From JAZMZS01 sp045586105 (GTDB taxonomy: Bacteria > Bacillota > Clostridia > Oscillospirales > CAG-272): a stretch of 7,402 bases of DNA. Below the pieces are notes generated by a model. That model saw nothing but the letters and a program-made list of their open reading frames with translations. It had not been told where the DNA came from and did no database searches. Positions 1 to 4,400 of this stretch are shown piece by piece. Where the stretch lies: contig JAZMZS010000104.1 of the NCBI GenBank assembly GCA_045586105.1, positions 1 through 7,402 on the forward strand, read 5' to 3'. Made by a program: the position numbers and the translations under genes. Numbering within the stretch: position 1 is the stretch's first letter; the number at the start of each line of letters is the position of its first letter.

Positions 1-4
1 TTAG

Positions 5-931
5 GACGGCAGACTATGGGCAGTAAATCCCGAAAACGGATTCTTCGGCGTTGCTCCCGGAACCAACGCAAACTCTAATCCCAACGCTCTTGCTACCTGC
101 CAGAAAGATACCATCTTCACCAACGTCGTTCACAACACCGCAAACAACACCGTTTGGTGGGAAGGGCTCGACAAGAATCCTCCTGCAGAGGCTATTGACT
201 GGAAGGGCAACAAGTGGGATTATACCAAGTACAACAAGGCTGACAAGTCAACCTGCGGCGCTCATCCCAACTCCCGCTTCACCGCTAAGGCCGAGAACTG
301 CCCCTGCATATCGAGCGAGTTCAACTCTCTCGCAGGCGTTCCCGTTTCCGCTATCGTATTCGGCGGAAGACGTGCAAAAACCGCTCCTCTCGTTTACCAG
401 TCCACAAGCTGGAGAAACGGTACCTTCGTCGGATCTATCATGGCGTCCGAGACCACTGCAGCTGCTACAGGTGCTGTCGGCGTAGTTCGCCGCGATCCTA
501 TGGCTATGCGTCCCTTCGTCGGCTACAATATGGGCGACTACTGGAAGCATTGGCTCAACATGGAAGCTTCCATCCCGAACGCTCCCAAGATATTCCACGT
601 TAACTGGTTCCGTACCGACGACGAAGGCAACTTCATCTGGCCCGGATTCGGTGACAACATGCGTGTTCTTCTCTGGATCCTCGACAGATGCGAGGGCAAG
701 GTTGACGCAGTTGAGACTCCTATCGGCTTTGTTCCTAAGGCTGAAGACATCGATATCGAGGGTCTCGAGGATGTTACCGTCGATACCATCCGTGAGCTTC
801 TCACCGTTGACAACAAGTCCTGGCTCGACGATATCGCTAACATCAAGGAGTTCTACTCTCTCGTCGGCGACAGAGTTCCCGCTGAGCTTTACGAAGAGCT
901 TGCAGCACTCGAAGAAAGACTCTCTAAGTAA
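5..931 (+). CDS. pckG: GTP-dependent phosphoenolpyruvate carboxykinase, C-terminal half (5' partial)
   Basis: This cytoplasmic enzyme interconverts oxaloacetate + GTP and PEP + CO2 + GDP. In fermentative Clostridia it often runs toward oxaloacetate. The visible 308 residues (numbered from the Asp codon at position 5) are about half of the usual 600. In order they show FFGVAPGT (13-20), WWEG (51-54), substrate-binding NSRF (89-92), GGRR (120-123), the mobile lid loop SETTAAA (148-154) running into the bacterial-type RRDPMAMRPF (162-171) and GYNMGDY (173-179), and WFRTDDEGNFIWPGF (201-215), whose Phe residues line the guanine pocket in known GTP-PEPCKs. The P-loop (kinase-1) and Mn/Mg-binding kinase-2 segments would lie upstream and are not in the window. 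The frame is open from position 5 to TAA at 929-931, but a TAG precedes it at 2-4. The first in-frame ATG (440) is internal to conserved sequence and is not the true start. The family assignment is very secure; whether the gene is intact is not. Confidence 0.95.
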   Translation, partial: DGRLWAVNPENGFFGVAPGTNANSNPNALATCQKDTIFTNVVHNTANNTVWWEGLDKNPPAEAIDWKGNKWDYTKYNKADKSTCGAHPNSRFTAKAENCPCISSEFNSLAGVPVSAIVFGGRRAKTAPLVYQSTSWRNGTFVGSIMASETTAAATGAVGVVRRDPMAMRPFVGYNMGDYWKHWLNMEASIPNAPKIFHVNWFRTDDEGNFIWPGFGDNMRVLLWILDRCEGKVDAVETPIGFVPKAEDIDIEGLEDVTVDTIRELLTVDNKSWLDDIANIKEFYSLVGDRVPAELYEELAALEERLSK

Positions 932-956
932 TTTCCGAACCACAAAATTTTATAAG

Positions 957-998
957 AATAATGCCGTGCTCGGATTCGAGCACGGCATTATTGTTTTT
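957..998 (+). terminator. Rho-independent terminator of the PEPCK gene
   Basis: A perfect 16-bp stem (957-972 paired with 977-992, core TGCCGTGCTCG) encloses a GATT loop and is followed by GTTTTT at 993-998. It begins 25 bases after the PEPCK stop codon. This is a textbook intrinsic terminator and marks the 3' end of that transcript. Confidence 0.93.
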
Positions 999-1299
999 AC
1001 AGCATAGGAAATAACATAATAAAGAACGATTTTACTAAGTGCTACATCCGCCATGCCATCCTCGAAGGAACACCTGTGCAACCGGAGGACTTGAGAACGA
1101 GAATTAGATACGACGCTTTGTTTTCGCACTATATTTTTTCATCTGCGCGATCTTCAAATACATGACAGCAGTACAAGAAAAGCAAAGTGCCGTCCCTTTG
1201 ATCTCCGACTCTGATCCTTCGGTCGCTTCGCTCCCTCAAGGATGACAGTCTCGAAGTTAGCTATGCCAAATACTTTACGTAGTTTCCCCATGCAACAAA
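999..1299. other. Intergenic region between two convergent genes, no gene seen
   Basis: About 300 bases lie between the two terminators. No frame on either strand holds a credible gene. The longest suggestive reading is a 12-codon minus-strand stretch starting at 1142 without a ribosome-binding site. No tRNA-like cloverleaf or riboswitch was recognised. The part from about 1050 to 1256 is more GC-rich and structured than the AT-rich bases on either side. It contains the palindromic motif listed separately and a small hairpin, TCCT-CGA-AGGA, at 1059-1069. It may be a dispersed intergenic element or the remnant of one; this is inferred from its general look, not shown. Confidence 0.5.
1213..1248. 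repeat. Candidate dispersed intergenic repeat motif (imperfect palindrome)
   Basis: ATCCTT at 1214-1219 is the inverted complement of AAGGAT at 1238-1243 and flanks GTCGCTTCGCTC. The whole, ending in GGATGACAG, resembles the GTCATCC...AGCGAAGC...GGATC motif commonly seen scattered between genes of gut Firmicutes and Bacteroidetes. Only one copy is in this window, so repetitiveness rests on pattern memory. A copy of ATGACAG also occurs at 1162-1168. Confidence 0.4.
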
Positions 1300-1335
1300 C
1301 AATAAGGAGGACTTTTTTCAAAGCCCTCCTTATTG
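1300..1335 (-). terminator. Rho-independent terminator of the large repeat-protein gene
   Basis: An 11-bp stem (1300-1310, CAATAAGGAGG on the plus strand, paired with 1325-1335) is extended inward past one mismatch by CTTT/AAAG (1312-1315 with 1320-1323). Read on the minus strand it starts 23 bases after the TGA stop and is followed by TTTGTT, a modest U-tract. Its position and stem support termination of the minus-strand gene; the U-tract makes it look weaker than the PEPCK terminator. Confidence 0.8.
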
Positions 1336-1358
1336 CTATCTGATATAGAAGTTAAGGA

Positions 1359-1451
1359 TCAACCGACAGGAACGTATGTTGTATCAAGAGTAACCTTGTC
1401 GGTGTTTGCCTGAGCCCAAGCAATAACTGCCTCGGCATCCGCTTCGGTATG
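1359..1451 (-). other. C-terminal tail of the large protein, no anchor motif (residues 1971-2000)
   Basis: The last residues run through an Ala-rich helix-like stretch (ADAEAVIAWAQAN, 1974-1986) to TTYVPVG. The Ala-rich stretch resembles the short segment that commonly closes BspA-type LRR domains. There is no LPXTG motif with membrane helix and basic tail, no SLH or dockerin repeat, and no PorSS-type C-terminal domain that I recognise. Confidence 0.65.
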
Positions 1452-4400
1452 GATCACAACAAGAGCACCCGATGCGGAGGAGAAAGCATTATCTCCAACC
1501 ACAGTCACACTCTTGGTGAGGTAAGCATCCGTAAGCGCTGTGTTCATAAACGCAGAATCGAGAACGGTAATTACTCCGTCACCGAAGGTAACGCTCGTTA
1601 CACCCGATCCCATAAAGCACTTTTCGCCGATCTCTTTAACAGTTCCGGGGATCGCGATCTCACCGGTGAGAGAAGAGGTATTCGCGAATGCATAATCCTG
1701 AAGCATCTTGAGACCTTCGGGAAGCTCTATTTCTGCAAGAGACGAGCAGTTATAGAATGCATAAGGATGAATGTTAACTACAGTTTCGGGAATGTTAACG
1801 TTTGTAAGTGCAGTACAGTTATAGAACATCTTTGATGTGATTCCCAGAACGTCAGCCTCGATAGTTACGGCTGCAAGATCGGAACAGCTGTAGAATATGC
1901 CGTTTCCTAATGTTGTACAAGTTTCGGGGATCACAAATGAAGTTATTCTGGATTCTGCAAATGCATAATTACCGATAGCGGTAATATCTCCGTTTACGGT
2001 AACTGTAGTAAGATCTGCACAGTGATCGAATGCCTTTACAGGAATCTCGGTGATCTGAGAAGGAATAACGATAGTGGTCAGACCGCTCTTGAAGAAGCAG
2101 TACGAGCCAAATGACGTAAGTGCTTCGGGAAGAGTTATGCCGGTAAGAGCTCCGCACTCGTAGAAAGCCTTATCGCCGATAACTGTTACAGTCTCGGGAA
2201 GAGTGATGCTTCCTGCAATTCCGGATGCCTTGAATGCATCTGTGCTTATCGTTGTAAGATTTGCGGGGAGATCAACAGATGCAAGTCTCGTTGCATTCAT
2301 GAACGCCTTAGTTCCGATAACGGTTACCGTTTCGGGAATCACAATGCTCTCGAGAACGCCGCACTGGAGGAATGTATTGTCCGCAATCGCGGTAAAGGTT
2401 CCGTCAAATGTTATAGAGCTGAGAGCAAAGTTGCGTGCGAAAGCATATTCGGAAAGGGTCTCAAGCTTGGTTCCGAGATCAACTGTAACAAGGTCATGGC
2501 AATCTCTGAATGCATATCCCTCAACTGTCTTGAGGTTGTCATTGAAATCAACAGCAGTGATTCCGGAGAAGAGGAATGCCTTGAACTTGATGGTCTCAAG
2601 CTGGCTGTCTTCGGCAACTACCAGCTGCTTAAGATTAGATGTACCCTGGAATGCATAGGTGTCTATAGTTTTGATGGTAGATGCAAGAGTGACCTTTTCA
2701 AGAGATGTGTTATTAAGACAGAAGGATACGGGAACAGCGGTAACGCCCTCAGCAAATACGATCTCTGTAGCCCAGCGAGCAGGCCAAAGTCCTGCGGGAG
2801 AGCCTGTTCCGGTTATGGTAAGAAGTCCGGAGACACGATCGTATGTAAACTGACAATCTCCTGTGCTTCCGACCTGGATGGCTTCCTCGTCAGAGAATAT
2901 GTTATTGCCGTCCTTGTCTACTATCGAGCCCTTGAATCCAAAGAAATCATCAACAGTCACGCTGTCTATGATACCATCGGCAACGACGATAGTTCCGTTG
3001 CCTGTATATGCAGCGAAGCTTGCGGCATCAACATTAAGATAAAGTGTTGTGCCTTCGGGAATGTTAGCCGTAAGTCCGCTCTTAGCGGGAGCAGTGCTGA
3101 GAGTAAACTCACCTTCAACGGTAAGCGTTCCGTTATCACGTACAACTACAGATGCTATACCAACAGTCTTTACAGCTGTATCCTTACCTCGTCCGTTGTT
3201 GAAATCATGTCCTGTATCGGATACGTATACCGTATTATACTGAGTACGATCGGGATCAACGGGAGCGGGAAGCTCACTTCCCTCTTCGATCACGCCCAAG
3301 AATGTCTCGGTGCGAATTCTTGAGTTGTCCTTGATATCGTTATAGAGCTCGGATGCAATGATAAGAACGGATCTGTTAACGTGAACCGCAGTGATATGAT
3401 CGTAATTGTATGCGGATTCTCCGGAAAGTCCGTAGAAGATATCATGTCCGGCTCCGTCGGAAACGTAGTGATTCTCGTCCTGGCTGCCGGCTGTAAAGCT
3501 CTTCGAAATATCGAAGTTCTTTCCGATATAGACGGTCATTCCGTTAAGCATTCCCTGAGTATATCCGAGTCTGTCTGTCTGACAGAGGAAGTTGTTGATC
3601 TGTCCGCCGAGAAGGTTAATTCTGAGCGTACCGTCGGGAACGATGCTGTTTTCTTCGGTTACGTTACGAACAAATCCAAAGACCTTGTCAACGGATGCAT
3701 TCTTATCGATCGTGATCTCAAGATCAACACCCTTAAGACTGTTTTCGGTGAGCATATAACCGGTGTTGAGATTCTGTCTTGCTGCACCGATGATCTCGCT
3801 CCAGTGTCCGCCCTCAACTACAAGGGTCGCGTCCTTTGCAGTATATTTAACGCCGCTCTGAGCGCCGAGGTTTATAATGAACGTACCGCTTCCGGTAACA
3901 GTAACGGTATCAGCAACCTTAAAGCTGTTGAAGTTACATATTATATAAAGTCCTGCGGTTCCTGTTCCCTTAATGTGAAGATTAGAAAACTCTGTTTCTC
4001 CCGCAAGAACAAAGCGAACGCTCTTGGAAATTACGTAATCAGCTCCGTCGCCCTCTGCAGTAACGTAGATCTTGCCGGTATGAGCGGGCTCGACGAAGTT
4101 AGCAGCCTGTGTAAAGGTTCCTGTAATAACGATAGTTCCGCCGTTAGCACCGATAAGTGCATATGCTCGAGCAAGAGTCTTTACCGCCGTATCTGCGCTG
4201 AGACCGTCGTTGGTATCATCACCTGAATCGGAGAGGTAGATAACGATATTATCAGTCTCGCTTGCCTTGACCACTCTCCAGAAATCCTCGTTGCGAGTCT
4301 TGCCGCTTGCCATTACGGTATCATATATTCCGTCGGCGATCACGAGCACGTTATTGGCGGGCATAGTTCCGGTTGCAGTAACTTTACTCGTATGGTAAGC

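Noticed and set aside
440..931. A 163-residue protein starting at ATG 440
   Set aside because: Conserved PEPCK sequence continues in the same frame upstream to position 5, so this ATG is internal.
248..943. 231-codon open frame on the minus strand opposite the PEPCK gene
   Set aside because: It lies antisense to strongly conserved PEPCK sequence, has no family resemblance, and is explained by the codon bias of the real gene.
1104..1142. Minus-strand 12-codon reading starting MKKYSAKTKRR in the intergenic region
   Set aside because: It is too short, has no ribosome-binding site, and sits in a likely non-coding repeat-like patch.
1300..1335. A CRISPR-like or attachment-site repeat from the inverted sequence near 1300
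   Set aside because: It is a single hairpin at the expected distance after a stop codon with a downstream U-tract, which fits a terminator.
2496..3323. 275-codon plus-strand open frame opposite the large gene
   Set aside because: It is the complement of the cap and LRR coding region, with no recognisable domain; the minus-strand reading has signal peptide, repeats and a ribosome-binding site.
3381..4226. 281-codon plus-strand open frame opposite module 4
   Set aside because: It is antisense to module 4, and similar shorter open frames recur opposite the other modules, as expected for a shadow of repeated coding sequence.
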